Below, piece by piece: positions 26,688 to 34,874 of a DNA stretch of 60,892 bases. How positions within the stretch are numbered: position 1 is the stretch's first letter; every line of letters begins with the position of its first letter. The stretch is from Nesterenkonia salmonea (GTDB taxonomy: Bacteria > Actinomycetota > Actinomycetes > Actinomycetales > Micrococcaceae). Position numbers and translations under genes: made by a program. The stretch is from positions 1 through 60,892 of the forward strand of contig NZ_VAVZ01000020.1 of NCBI RefSeq assembly GCF_005771525.1, written 5' to 3'. A model generated the notes under the pieces. It worked only from the letters and a program-made list of their open reading frames with translations. It was not told the origin of the DNA and searched no databases.

Positions 26688-27545
26688 ATGAGCATTGTCA
26701 TTACTGGAGCAACTGGGCAACTGGGCAGAAAGGTCGTAGAGCAGCTGTTGGCTCGCGGCGTAGACCTGTCCACCATTACCGCCGGGGGTCGAAACGCTCA
26801 GGCCCTGGAGGAGTTGGCCGCATCCGGAGTGCGAACCGCACATATTGACTACGGTGATCCGGCGACTCTCGAGGCTGCCTTCCGCGGAGCGGAGAAAGTC
26901 CTCCTCATCTCTGGCAGCGAGGTGGGTCAGCGGGTGCCGCAGCATAAAGCTGTGATCGACGCGGCTCGTTCCGTGAACGCATCAGTGGTCTACACCAGCG
27001 CGCCGAAGGCCTCCACCTCCGCCCTTATCCTCGCGCCGGAGCATAAGGCGACTGAAGAGCTGCTGGCGGAGTCCGGCTTGAGCTACACCGTGCTGCGCAA
27101 TAGCTGGTATACGGAAAATTACGACGATGCCATCCGCCAGGCGGCTGCCCATGGAACCATCCTTACCAGCACTGGTAGCGGAAAAGTCGCAAGTGCCACT
27201 CGTACCGACTACGCGGAGGCTGCCGCTGAAGTTCTGCTTTCGCAGGACCACGCCGGGCAAGTGCTCGAACTTGCCGGTGATGAGCCCTGGGGCTTCGACG
27301 AGCTCGCTGCGACTGTCTCCGATGTCGCAGGCCGGGAGGTGACCGTCAACCAAGTCACGACTGCTGAGCATGTCGAAGCGCTCAAAGGGTTCGGACTGGA
27401 AGAAGGGACTGCGGAGTTCGTCGCGGCATTGGATGCCAATATCGCTGAAGGTCTGCTTGCCGACAGTGACGGCACATTGAGCCGCATCATCGGGCGCCCG
27501 ACCACACCGTTGAAGCAACACATCAAGCAGCTTCTGGCCACCTAG
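26688..27545 (+). CDS. NmrA/QorB-like NAD(P)-dependent quinone oxidoreductase
   Basis: A 285-residue atypical short-chain reductase. The N-terminal GATGQLGRKV motif binds NAD(P)H. The mid-sequence VVYTSAPKAS and LRNSWYTENY are typical of QorB/NmrA quinone reductases, which reduce quinones in two-electron steps. A strong AGGAGG site precedes the ATG. Divergence from an HxlR gene, often a quinone or aldehyde sensor, supports a detoxification role. The stop is TAG. Confidence 0.88.
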   Translation: MSIVITGATGQLGRKVVEQLLARGVDLSTITAGGRNAQALEELAASGVRTAHIDYGDPATLEAAFRGAEKVLLISGSEVGQRVPQHKAVIDAARSVNASVVYTSAPKASTSALILAPEHKATEELLAESGLSYTVLRNSWYTENYDDAIRQAAAHGTILTSTGSGKVASATRTDYAEAAAEVLLSQDHAGQVLELAGDEPWGFDELAATVSDVAGREVTVNQVTTAEHVEALKGFGLEEGTAEFVAALDANIAEGLLADSDGTLSRIIGRPTTPLKQHIKQLLAT

Positions 27546-27573
27546 GAGGCGAGCATTGACATTGACTGCTCAG

Positions 27574-27696
27574 TCAGGAGCTCGGCGCTGACTCGGTTTC
27601 CAGAGCGAAGTGCGCGGCGAGCCTGTCTAGTGTGTACTGCTGGCGGAGCTTGCCCGCACAGTTCTGGTTGGCGAACATGCCCATCTCCACAGGCAT
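27574..27696 (-). CDS. 40-residue ORF downstream of MFS gene
   Basis: ATG preceded by CGGAGGG, giving MPVEMGMFANQNCAGKLRQ then QYTLDRLAAHFALETE and a short tail, ending TGA. Codon choice is compatible with coding. It lies 39 bases behind the MFS exporter on the same strand. It contains a single Cys and has no recognised homologue. It may be a real small protein, a leader-like peptide or the remnant of a longer gene. Confidence 0.35.
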   Translation of the reverse strand: MPVEMGMFANQNCAGKLRQQYTLDRLAAHFALETESAPSS

Positions 27697-27735
27697 TCTT
27701 GCTCCCTCCGTTATTCCGCTGGGTCCGTTCTGAGC

Positions 27736-28977
27736 CTACGTGAGGCGCTCCGAGTGGTGCCGGCGCAACTCTGGGAGGGCGCCCCACAGCCCGGTGAGCG
27801 TCACTGCGGCAGTGACCAGAAACGATAGAGCCAGCCCCACTCCTCCAGCAAGGATCCCTAGAGCTGCTGGTCCTGCAATAGAGCCGACAGCCAGAAGCAG
27901 CAACGCGGCACTGAACCCAGCTGTGGGCCGTTCAGGAAAGACCCGGGAGCTCCAGACCGCCAAGAGTGCAGACATCATCATGAAACTCGGCCCATAGAGC
28001 GCAGCGGAGGCGCACACCGTCACCCAGCTCCCTGGTGCCACACCAGGGAGGGCAATGGCAGCGGCAAGGAGGATCAATGCCGCGATCAAAACGCCACCTA
28101 GACCGAAGCGCCTGACGAGGTCACCAGTCGCCACACCGGTAATTCCTGTCACTCCGACAATGGTCCACAACACAGGTCCCACGTGCTCCGGTAGCCCAGC
28201 CTCCAGCGCCAGATCTGCGGCATAGGTCCAATAGAATGCGCTTCCAACACCGAAGAGGGCGGCCACAAAATACAGCGGGTGTGCCTCCCTAATGAGAGTC
28301 CACCGCCATTTCTTGTCAGAGGTTGTGGTCCCTTGGGCCTCTGGGGCGCCGAGAGGCCTCCCACCGCCAGCGTGGAAGTGAGCGGGCTGTGACGCCTTTC
28401 CTGGTAGTAGACGGGCGTTCCACGCCGCGCTGACCAGTGCGAAGACTGCGAAGGCGACCCATGCCGCTCTCCAGAATGGACCCGCGATAAGCGCAATGGG
28501 CCCGGCGAGAATCAGGCCGGCAGCCGTTCCCGTACTGATGATGGACAATGTGCGTCCGCGGGCATCGGCAGATATGAGCTGATCGACAGCATCGGAGAAG
28601 GGGGCCCAGCCCCAGCCTGGGCTTGTACTGGCGAGTACCGCGCCGATCGCCATAACTGCCCCATTGGGTGCTACAGCGATGAGCAGCATGCCCGCGGCGG
28701 CGCACAGCCCTCCGAGCAGAATGGGAATCCTGGGGCGCAGTTTCGTTGAGAGGTAGCCCGCCAGGAGCAGTCCGGCGAGGTAGGAAGCATACGTCGCTCC
28801 GGATATCAGGCCTAGCGTTTCAGTGGAGAGGTCAAACTCCTCCCGGAAGACCGGTACGAACAAGCCGTAGCCGTAGCGGGCGAACCCGAAGGCGACGGCG
28901 ATCATTGACATCCCCGCGAGTCCAAGTTTTAGCTCGTGTGTCTTCACAAGGCTCTCCATCTGAGCAGGGCGCTCCAT
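27736..28977 (-). CDS. MFS transporter, YbfB/YjiJ-type
   Basis: A 413-residue permease with 12 predicted spans. Residues FGFARYGYGLFVPVFREEF match the YbfB/YjiJ branch. A hydrophilic central loop (about 195-225, ending TTSDKKWRW) divides the two six-helix halves. It is divergent from a CGNR regulator across a repeat-rich promoter, so that protein may control it. The substrate is unknown; small hydrophobic acids or drugs are usual. Start could be the Met six residues later. Confidence 0.86.
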   Translation of the reverse strand: MERPAQMESLVKTHELKLGLAGMSMIAVAFGFARYGYGLFVPVFREEFDLSTETLGLISGATYASYLAGLLLAGYLSTKLRPRIPILLGGLCAAAGMLLIAVAPNGAVMAIGAVLASTSPGWGWAPFSDAVDQLISADARGRTLSIISTGTAAGLILAGPIALIAGPFWRAAWVAFAVFALVSAAWNARLLPGKASQPAHFHAGGGRPLGAPEAQGTTTSDKKWRWTLIREAHPLYFVAALFGVGSAFYWTYAADLALEAGLPEHVGPVLWTIVGVTGITGVATGDLVRRFGLGGVLIAALILLAAAIALPGVAPGSWVTVCASAALYGPSFMMMSALLAVWSSRVFPERPTAGFSAALLLLAVGSIAGPAALGILAGGVGLALSFLVTAAVTLTGLWGALPELRRHHSERLT

Positions 28978-29007
28978 ACATCACTGTGCTGTCACCGCCG
29001 ATTGGAA

Positions 29008-29070
29008 AAGTTACCGGTCTAAACCGTATGACAGTAACTATGACTAGTAAAATTGTAATGATGGTAACTT
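29008..29070. promoter_or_regulatory. Repeated GTTAC/GTAAC operator array
   Basis: A perfect dyad AAGTTACC (29008-29015) and GGTAACTT (29063-29070) flanks an AGTAACT copy at 29033-29039. It lies in the divergent promoter between the MFS and CGNR genes, and the region is AT-rich. The likely binding protein is the CGNR regulator. Confidence 0.5.
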
Positions 29071-29106
29071 CAAGACTGACGACCTGTGGAGAGGGAGGCT
29101 GAGTTG

Positions 29107-29670
29107 ATGGAGACTGATGAGTTGAAGCCAGCCCCGCAACCTCTTCAGCTCGTCCAACAGTTCCTCAATACGCGCAGTTTGATGAGGAACTTTGATCTCC
29201 TCGACACGCCACTGAGCTTCGCTATCTGGTGTGAAGAGGTGGCCGGCATGCCGCTGGAACAGATGCCAGAGGATCGTGAGTTGAGACGCTACAAATCCCT
29301 GCGGGAAGCCCTGAGGGCCGTTCTGCTTGCACACATTTCTGGTTCACCAGCAGAGAAAGCATCGGCCGCCCAAGCTCTGAATAGGGTCACAGGGCCCGAT
29401 CTGCTCCAGGCTAGCTTCAATGAGCTGGCTGAGCCCAAAGTCAGTGCGCGGGCCGATACGGAGCCGAGCTTGGAAGGGCGGCTTATGGAAGCAGCAGTTG
29501 ATGCCCACTACAAGCAGACCTGGGCTCGACTAAAGGTGTGCGCCAACGAAGACTGCAGGTGGTCGTTCTTTGATAGTTCCAAGAACCGGTCAGCGACATG
29601 GTGCGATATGGCCATCTGCGGTTCACGGGCAAAGATGCGCCTCTATCGGCAGCGGCACAACTCTTCCTAG
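29107..29670 (+). CDS. CGNR zinc-finger (ABATE-domain) regulator
   Basis: A 187-residue protein: ABATE domain in the first ~120 residues, then a zinc-finger domain with Cys145, Cys150, Cys166 and Cys171 and the ending DSSKNRSATWCDMAICGSR. The tetrad is CGSR. I chose the ATG at 29107, which has GGGAGG 8 bases upstream, over a GTG seven codons earlier. Divergence from the MFS exporter makes it the probable regulator. It is compact, lacking the tail seen in the 11.4-kb CGNR protein. Confidence 0.84.
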   Translation: METDELKPAPQPLQLVQQFLNTRSLMRNFDLLDTPLSFAIWCEEVAGMPLEQMPEDRELRRYKSLREALRAVLLAHISGSPAEKASAAQALNRVTGPDLLQASFNELAEPKVSARADTEPSLEGRLMEAAVDAHYKQTWARLKVCANEDCRWSFFDSSKNRSATWCDMAICGSRAKMRLYRQRHNSS

Positions 29671-29688
29671 GGTCTTAGGCGTGAACCC

Positions 29689-30573
29689 CTAGACGTGGCC
29701 GTCGTCGCCTTCTTTGGTCATTTTGCCCACATAGGGGTCGTACTGAGGTTTCTGGTAGGCAAGTTCACCGCCCTGGCGACCGCCGAAAGGACGCCCGTGG
29801 TCGGCATACTCTTCGCGGAAGAAGACAAGTCGCCAATGTCCAATTTCGATGCGGGACCCTGACCTGAGAATCACCTGCTCACCTGGGGCGGCGTTCCTGC
29901 TGCCGCCACCGGCTCCGATGCGCTTGAGGACGTATTCGTCCATATCGGTGTGCGTGATGATCGCATGGGTGGGGTCCAGTCCAGCCAGTGTGAGGTCCGC
30001 ACCTTCATCGCTGCCAATAGTGGTCTGCTCGGGCAGAAGATTGAACTCAGTCCGCTGCCAGGAGCCACCCGATGCGTCAGTCCGGGACACGATAAGCCGG
30101 GGACGTCCGGAACCAGGTGCGGAGTGGGTGGTCGTCACCCGACGGCGAATCCTCCGGTTGAATGTAGGAACCGGAGGCCACGGTGTCAGTGGCACTGTGG
30201 CCAGGCCCGGAAGCCCCGGCTCCTCAGGCTTTCCTCGACTTGCGCTGAAAGCAGTCTTCAATGAGCCCAGACGTATATGCGGCGAGCGTGTCAGGAAGCG
30301 TTGAAAAGCAGGTGCTTTGACTGCTCCCAGACGGACGATAGGCCCTTCTGGGCCGATGATGGAGACGGATAAACCCCGAGCAGCCAGCCCGTCGGCAAGC
30401 TTCACCGCACTGCGTCTGTCGGCGGGCGTCAGCTGGGAAACCAGCGAGGAGTCGTCAGTGCGCACCTCAACATGGGTTCCTGCAGCTTTGACGGAACCGC
30501 TAATGGTGCGGCCGCTTTCGTTCTTCGCATCAATTGGCGTGAACGAGAAATTGAGATCTATATCCAGCCGCAT
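29689..30573 (-). CDS. FHA-domain protein
   Basis: A 294-residue cytosolic protein. About 180 N-terminal residues of unknown fold (MRLDIDLNFSFTPIDAK, then a DGLAARGLSVSIIGPEGP stretch) precede a basic linker (RRIRRRVTTT). A C-terminal forkhead-associated phosphothreonine-binding domain follows, with TTIGSDEGADLTLAGLDPTHA and the distal NAAPGEQVILRSGSRIEIG. The Gly-Ser and Thr-His patterns match FHA contact positions. The downstream ending (GGELAYQKPQYDPYVG) is unstructured and acidic. An 82-residue gene lies just upstream on the same strand, likely coexpressed. Confidence 0.82.
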   Translation of the reverse strand: MRLDIDLNFSFTPIDAKNESGRTISGSVKAAGTHVEVRTDDSSLVSQLTPADRRSAVKLADGLAARGLSVSIIGPEGPIVRLGAVKAPAFQRFLTRSPHIRLGSLKTAFSASRGKPEEPGLPGLATVPLTPWPPVPTFNRRIRRRVTTTHSAPGSGRPRLIVSRTDASGGSWQRTEFNLLPEQTTIGSDEGADLTLAGLDPTHAIITHTDMDEYVLKRIGAGGGSRNAAPGEQVILRSGSRIEIGHWRLVFFREEYADHGRPFGGRQGGELAYQKPQYDPYVGKMTKEGDDGHV

Positions 30574-30600
30574 GAGGGGTGACTACCTGTCAACGGTCTC

Positions 30601-30849
30601 TCAGCGAGAGACTTCGTCGTCGCTGGTCGTCACTCGGAGGGTGCCGTCGAACTTCCATACTGCGCGTGGGGCGTCGGGGCCGATGTCGCGCGGAACTTCC
30701 ACAGTCATGTCCTGCAGCGTGTAGTTCACTGCCGCGCCCCGACCCGTGAGGTAGGACCACATTTCTTGCCCAAGATCAGCCCAGTCGCCGATCTGGTGAG
30801 TCTCGGATCCCTGCTGGGTCGAAGTATCTGGTGAGTTGCTTTCCGTCAT
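30601..30849 (-). CDS. 82-residue protein, unknown, partner of FHA gene
   Basis: ATG at 30849 has GGAGAT a few bases upstream. A low-complexity Ser/Thr/Gln N-terminus is followed by a folded-looking segment (WADLGQEMWSYLTGRGAAVNY, MTVEVPRDIGPDAPRAVWKF, LRVTT). It lies 27 bases before the FHA gene. No domain recognised. The shared orientation and spacing suggest the FHA protein recognises a partner made with it, which is inference only. Confidence 0.6.
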   Translation of the reverse strand: MTESNSPDTSTQQGSETHQIGDWADLGQEMWSYLTGRGAAVNYTLQDMTVEVPRDIGPDAPRAVWKFDGTLRVTTSDDEVSR

Positions 30850-31072
30850 GGCCCAATCTCCGTTCACATCGCGAAACAGCGTGACTTTGGACTTTCAGTG
30901 TACAGAGAAATCCCCGTTTGAGGGATCCCCTGCAATGGTGACTCACCGCGGGCTGAGTCGAGAACTGTCACCACCCACCAGGAGTCAGCCTCATCTCGGC
31001 CTCTCTCCATGACCTGCGTGTTCAGCACATTCGTGATGGTAGTTTGCCTGCCATTCTTCTGGAGTAACGAAA

Positions 31073-31144
31073 ATGCTCATGACTATTGAAATGTCTACAA
31101 TCAGTGAAGAAGACAGTGGTTACGTAGACGGCGCATTTGTGTGA
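31073..31144 (+). CDS. 23-residue peptide ORF directly before an ATP-grasp gene
   Basis: ATG has GGAG 8 bases upstream; the product is MLMTIEMSTISEEDSGYVD plus GAFV, then TGA. It is acidic, with SEED and a C-terminal Tyr-Val-Asp-Gly-Ala-Phe-Val. The next gene's GTG follows the stop by 30 bases. Size, acidity and position fit a precursor or substrate peptide for the ATP-grasp ligase. A chance ORF or a translational leader is the alternative. No known peptide family recognised. Confidence 0.4.
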   Translation: MLMTIEMSTISEEDSGYVDGAFV

Positions 31145-31174
31145 GTTCTTCGGTGGATAGTGGAAGGTTGCTCA

Positions 31175-32200
31175 GTGGACCTAGCGGAAACACGCAAGCA
31201 TCTGAGTGAACTTGATATCAATGCTGGCTCCACGGCCACGCTGATCGCCAACCGGGCCATGAGTCGTGGAATCGCGGTCTCCTCCGATGAGCGTCAGCGG
31301 TTGACGCTGCATCGCGGTAAACGACGCATCTGGTTTGACGGGGCGCAGTCGAATATCAACAAAGTGCTGGCTCAGCGCTGCACCCGCTACAAGGACGTGA
31401 CTGCTCGGCTGCTGAGAAATCACGGTGTCAATGCGCCAGATAACGTGGTGTTCGGTGCAGAACATGTTGGTCCAGCATGGCAGTGGGCCCTACGTGAATT
31501 GCCAGTGGTGGTGAAGCCTCCCAACGGGGGCAAGGGTGACTTGGTTCACGTTGGTGTCGACGGGTTCGCTGAGTTCGAGAGTGCTTTCAACGCGGTCGCA
31601 GAGTCTGCAGCTGAGGTCCTTGTTGAGCGTTTTGTTCCCGGAGAGGAACATCGAGTTCTTCTCATTTATGGAAAAGTCGCCGCGGCTCAACGGCGTGTCC
31701 CAGCTCACGTCCTGGGAAATGGTCGATCTACTATAAATAAACTTATAAAGAAGAAGAATAAGCAGAGAATAAAGTCAAACAATAAAATATACATTGAGTC
31801 TCAAATAAATATCGACGACGCCGTATTAGGCAAGTTGGACTCCCAGGGGGTGAGTCTGGATTCCGTGCCGGCACGTGGTCAAAAAATCTGGTTGCGTTCA
31901 AACTCAAATGTCAGTAGTGGCGGTGAGGCTCATGATGCCACTGACGATATGAGTCCCGCAGAGATAGCAATGGCAGAAAACGTTGCTCGCGCCATTCCAG
32001 GTCTGCGCGTGGCAGGTCTCGATATGCTCTTGCCCAGGGATGGCAATGGAAGCGAACCACACGTGTTAGAAGTCAACAGTAGCCCGCTCATCACCGGTCA
32101 TCATTACCCCTGGGCCGGTCCCAGCAGAGATGTCGCCGCAATGTTGATAGAGGCCATGTTCCCGACAGCCACAACCGATTCGCCAGAAACACGACGCTAG
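31175..32200 (+). CDS. ATP-grasp ligase, cyanophycin-synthetase/GshF type
   Basis: A stand-alone 341-residue ATP-grasp enzyme (GTG start with GGAAGG 7 bases upstream; a GTG 15 bases earlier is possible). Visible motifs are VVVKPPNGGKGD (Lys114), EVLVERFVPGEEHRVLLI (Glu151, Arg160), QRRVPAHVLGNGRSTI, GQKIWLRSNSNVSSGGEAHDATDD, AGLDML (Asp283) and EVNSSPL (Glu299, Asn301). They match the second half of CphA or GshF, which form amide bonds by acyl-phosphate chemistry; no Mur-ligase or glutamate-cysteine ligase partner domain is present. A very AT-rich patch (about 31727-31811) encodes a Lys/Asn/Ile-rich loop, unlike the surrounding DNA. It probably ligates amino acids or peptides, with the 23-residue ORF as candidate substrate. 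Confidence 0.85.
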   Translation: MDLAETRKHLSELDINAGSTATLIANRAMSRGIAVSSDERQRLTLHRGKRRIWFDGAQSNINKVLAQRCTRYKDVTARLLRNHGVNAPDNVVFGAEHVGPAWQWALRELPVVVKPPNGGKGDLVHVGVDGFAEFESAFNAVAESAAEVLVERFVPGEEHRVLLIYGKVAAAQRRVPAHVLGNGRSTINKLIKKKNKQRIKSNNKIYIESQINIDDAVLGKLDSQGVSLDSVPARGQKIWLRSNSNVSSGGEAHDATDDMSPAEIAMAENVARAIPGLRVAGLDMLLPRDGNGSEPHVLEVNSSPLITGHHYPWAGPSRDVAAMLIEAMFPTATTDSPETRR

Positions 32201-32266
32201 GCCGGAAGCGAGGCTGCGGTCCTGCTCGCCCTGGTCATCGGATTGCTGAGAGTCGTAGCACTGCGT

Positions 32267-33577
32267 TCAGGCCTCAGCCAACGCGTCAGTGATGACGCCG
32301 AGGCCCTCAATGAGGAGATCGTGGCTGATAGTGAGCGGGGGAAGAAGGCGAATAACGTTGCCATAGGTTCCGCAGGTCAGGGTGATCACGCCTGACTGAC
32401 GGGCTGCCGACGCCACAGCGGAGGTTAATGCCGCGTCGGGGGCCTTCGTCGCAGGATCCACAAGCTCGAAAGCCAGCATGGCTCCGCGACCCCGAATATC
32501 GCCTACCCGAGGATCACTTCTCTGAACCTCTTCAAGGCGTTCGCGGACGAGCTCTTCGATTCTTAGGGCAGCCTGATCGAGTCCCTGTTCATCAATCGTC
32601 TCCATGGAGCTCAATGCTGCTGCGCATGCCACGGGGTTGCCGCCGTATGTGCCGCCGAGCCCACCAGGGTGTGCGGCGTTCATGATGTCTTCTCGTCCCG
32701 TCACGGCAGAGAGGGGCATCCCGCCAGCGATTCCTTTCGCGGTGGTGATGATGTCCGGCTCAATCTCCTCGTATTCGGAGGCAAACCAGCGGCCGGTGCG
32801 GGCGAAGCCCGTCTGCACCTCATCGGCGATGAAGACGACGCCGTTTTCCCGGCACCAGTGAACCACCTCCTTGAGGAAGCCCGGCGCAGGCACGATGAAA
32901 CCGCCTTCACCCTGAATCGGCTCCATGATCACTGCAGCCAAGTTCTCGGGGCCAATCTGAGTCCGCAGCTGATCGATCGCGCGTTCAGCTGCCGTGTGAC
33001 CGTCCAGCTCATCGCGGAAAGGATAGGAGCCGGCTACTCGGTGCACCTCAGGGGAGAACGGGCCGAAGGAGTGCTTGTACGGCATCGACTTCGCAGTCAG
33101 TGACATCGTGAGCGAGGTGCGGCCGTGATACGCATGGTCGAAGGCGGCGACTGCTTGCCTCCCGGTGAAGGACCGGGCGATTTTGACAGCATTCTCCACG
33201 GCTTCGGCGCCAGAGTTGAAGAGGGCGGAACGCACTGGACCCGAAATCGGTGTGATCTCTGCAAGCTTCTCCGCCACGGCTACGTAGCCTTCGTAGGGCG
33301 TGACCATAAAGCAGGTGTGGGTGAACTCAGCAACCTGCCGCTGGACGGACTCCACCACTTTTGGGGCGCTGGCGCCGACGCTGGTCACAGCGATACCTGC
33401 GGCGAGGTCGATGAGCCGGTTGCCGTCCACATCTTCGACGATGCCGTCTTCAGCTCTGACTGCGAATGTTGGCATGAGGGTGGAAACGCCCCGAGCTACA
33501 ACAGCTTGTTGCCGCTGCATGAGTCGGCGAGCCTTCGGTCCGGGAAGTTCGGTCTCGAGGTGGCGGGACTGTTTCAT
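32267..33577 (-). CDS. gabT: 4-aminobutyrate/5-aminovalerate aminotransferase
   Basis: A 436-residue class III PLP aminotransferase. Lys281 in TTAKGIAGGMPLSAV is the Schiff-base lysine, Asp252 in FIADEVQTGFARTGRWF contacts the pyridine nitrogen, and HAYHGRTSLTMSLT marks the phosphate region. NSGAEAVENAVKIAR is typical of GabT. It transfers the amino group of GABA or 5-aminovalerate to 2-oxoglutarate, yielding a semialdehyde. The gcdH and CoA-transferase genes lie downstream on the same strand, suggesting 5-aminovalerate or lysine breakdown as a role alongside GABA. Confidence 0.92.
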   Translation of the reverse strand: MKQSRHLETELPGPKARRLMQRQQAVVARGVSTLMPTFAVRAEDGIVEDVDGNRLIDLAAGIAVTSVGASAPKVVESVQRQVAEFTHTCFMVTPYEGYVAVAEKLAEITPISGPVRSALFNSGAEAVENAVKIARSFTGRQAVAAFDHAYHGRTSLTMSLTAKSMPYKHSFGPFSPEVHRVAGSYPFRDELDGHTAAERAIDQLRTQIGPENLAAVIMEPIQGEGGFIVPAPGFLKEVVHWCRENGVVFIADEVQTGFARTGRWFASEYEEIEPDIITTAKGIAGGMPLSAVTGREDIMNAAHPGGLGGTYGGNPVACAAALSSMETIDEQGLDQAALRIEELVRERLEEVQRSDPRVGDIRGRGAMLAFELVDPATKAPDAALTSAVASAARQSGVITLTCGTYGNVIRLLPPLTISHDLLIEGLGVITDALAEA

Positions 33578-33716
33578 GCAGGGTGCTCCTTGGTGCAGAT
33601 GTGATGGGTATTCCGGTTCCGATCCTGGGGTACAGAATCCATGCAGTCGAATGCCTATAGTTCACAGCAAATATGCCTGCTGGGCATAGAGCTGGTGGTG
33701 TGCACTCTTATGCGTG

Positions 33717-34874
33717 TCATCTGAAGGCCGGGGTGCCGGTGATTTTGTTGCCGATGATCAGAGTGTGGACCTCGTCTGTGCCTTCGTAGGTGCGCACCGA
33801 CTCCAGATTGTTGGCATGACGCAGTGGTGAGTACTCCATGGTGACTCCGTTGCCGCCGAGGATGGAGCGGCTCTCGCGGGCTATCTCAATTGCCTCGCGG
33901 CAATTGTTGAGTTTGCCCACTGATATCTGGTGCGGCTCCAGACGGCCGGCATCCTTCAGGCGCCCCAAGTGCAGAGCGAGCAGGAATCCCTTGTTGATCT
34001 CCAGCGCCATATTCACCAACTTCCCCTGGGTGAATTGGTAGCCGGAGAGAGGTTTGTCGAACTGGAGGCGCTGCTTCGAGTAGTCCAGCGCCACCTGCCA
34101 AGCGTCACGTGCGGCGCCCATTGAACCCCAAATAATTCCGTAACGAGCCTCATTCAGGCATTCAAACGGGCCCCGCAATCCCTTGGCATAGGGCAGTTGG
34201 GCATCGCTAGGCAGGCGAACATCGCTGAGTTCAATGTCGCATTGGATGGAGGCGCGCATCGAAAGCTTAGGTTCGATCGGCGTGGCACTGAAGCCCTTGC
34301 TGTCAGTAGGGACAAGGAAGCCTCGAATGCCATCTTCTGTCTGCGCCCAAATGACTGCGACCTGCGCCACGGAAGCAAGGCCTATCCATCGCTTGGAACC
34401 GTTGAGCACCCAGTCATCACCGTCACGTCGGGCAACGGTTGTCATGGCAGACGGGTCCGAACCGGCGCTCGGTTCGGTCAGGCCGAAGCAGCCAATCACG
34501 TCACCTGTGGCCATCTGGGGTAGCCAGGTGTGCTTTTGGTCTTCTGACCCGTGCTTGTAGATCGCGCTCATAGCTAGGGAGCCCTGAACAGAAACGAAAG
34601 TGCGTAGGCCAGAATCACCAGCCTCCAGCTCTGCGGCGGCAAGCCCGTACTCCACTGCGCTGCGTCCGGCGCAGCCGTAGCCCTCTAGGTGCATTCCGAG
34701 CAGCCCCAGTTTGGCCATCTCGGGAACGATCTCCAGTGGGAAGACGGCGTCGTCGTACCAGCCGGCAATATTGGGCTTGATGGCGGAATCCACAAACGAG
34801 CGAACCTGCGCTTGGAGGTTCTGCTCCTCCGCGGTGAGGAGTGATGCGAAGCTAATCAGGTCACTGTCAAGCAT
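33717..34874 (-). CDS. gcdH: Glutaryl-CoA dehydrogenase
   Basis: A 385-residue acyl-CoA dehydrogenase. Glu364 in RTYEGTDEVH is the catalytic base at the GcdH position. FGLTEPSAGSDPSAM is the FAD/substrate block, and SILGGNGVTMEYSPLRHANNLESV matches glutaryl-CoA dehydrogenases. It oxidises and decarboxylates glutaryl-CoA to crotonyl-CoA. Its ATG immediately follows the TAA of the upstream CoA-transferase on the same strand, with no spacer, so the two are tightly cotranscribed. The assignment to the GCD branch is from motif and context. Confidence 0.86.
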   Translation of the reverse strand: MLDSDLISFASLLTAEEQNLQAQVRSFVDSAIKPNIAGWYDDAVFPLEIVPEMAKLGLLGMHLEGYGCAGRSAVEYGLAAAELEAGDSGLRTFVSVQGSLAMSAIYKHGSEDQKHTWLPQMATGDVIGCFGLTEPSAGSDPSAMTTVARRDGDDWVLNGSKRWIGLASVAQVAVIWAQTEDGIRGFLVPTDSKGFSATPIEPKLSMRASIQCDIELSDVRLPSDAQLPYAKGLRGPFECLNEARYGIIWGSMGAARDAWQVALDYSKQRLQFDKPLSGYQFTQGKLVNMALEINKGFLLALHLGRLKDAGRLEPHQISVGKLNNCREAIEIARESRSILGGNGVTMEYSPLRHANNLESVRTYEGTDEVHTLIIGNKITGTPAFR

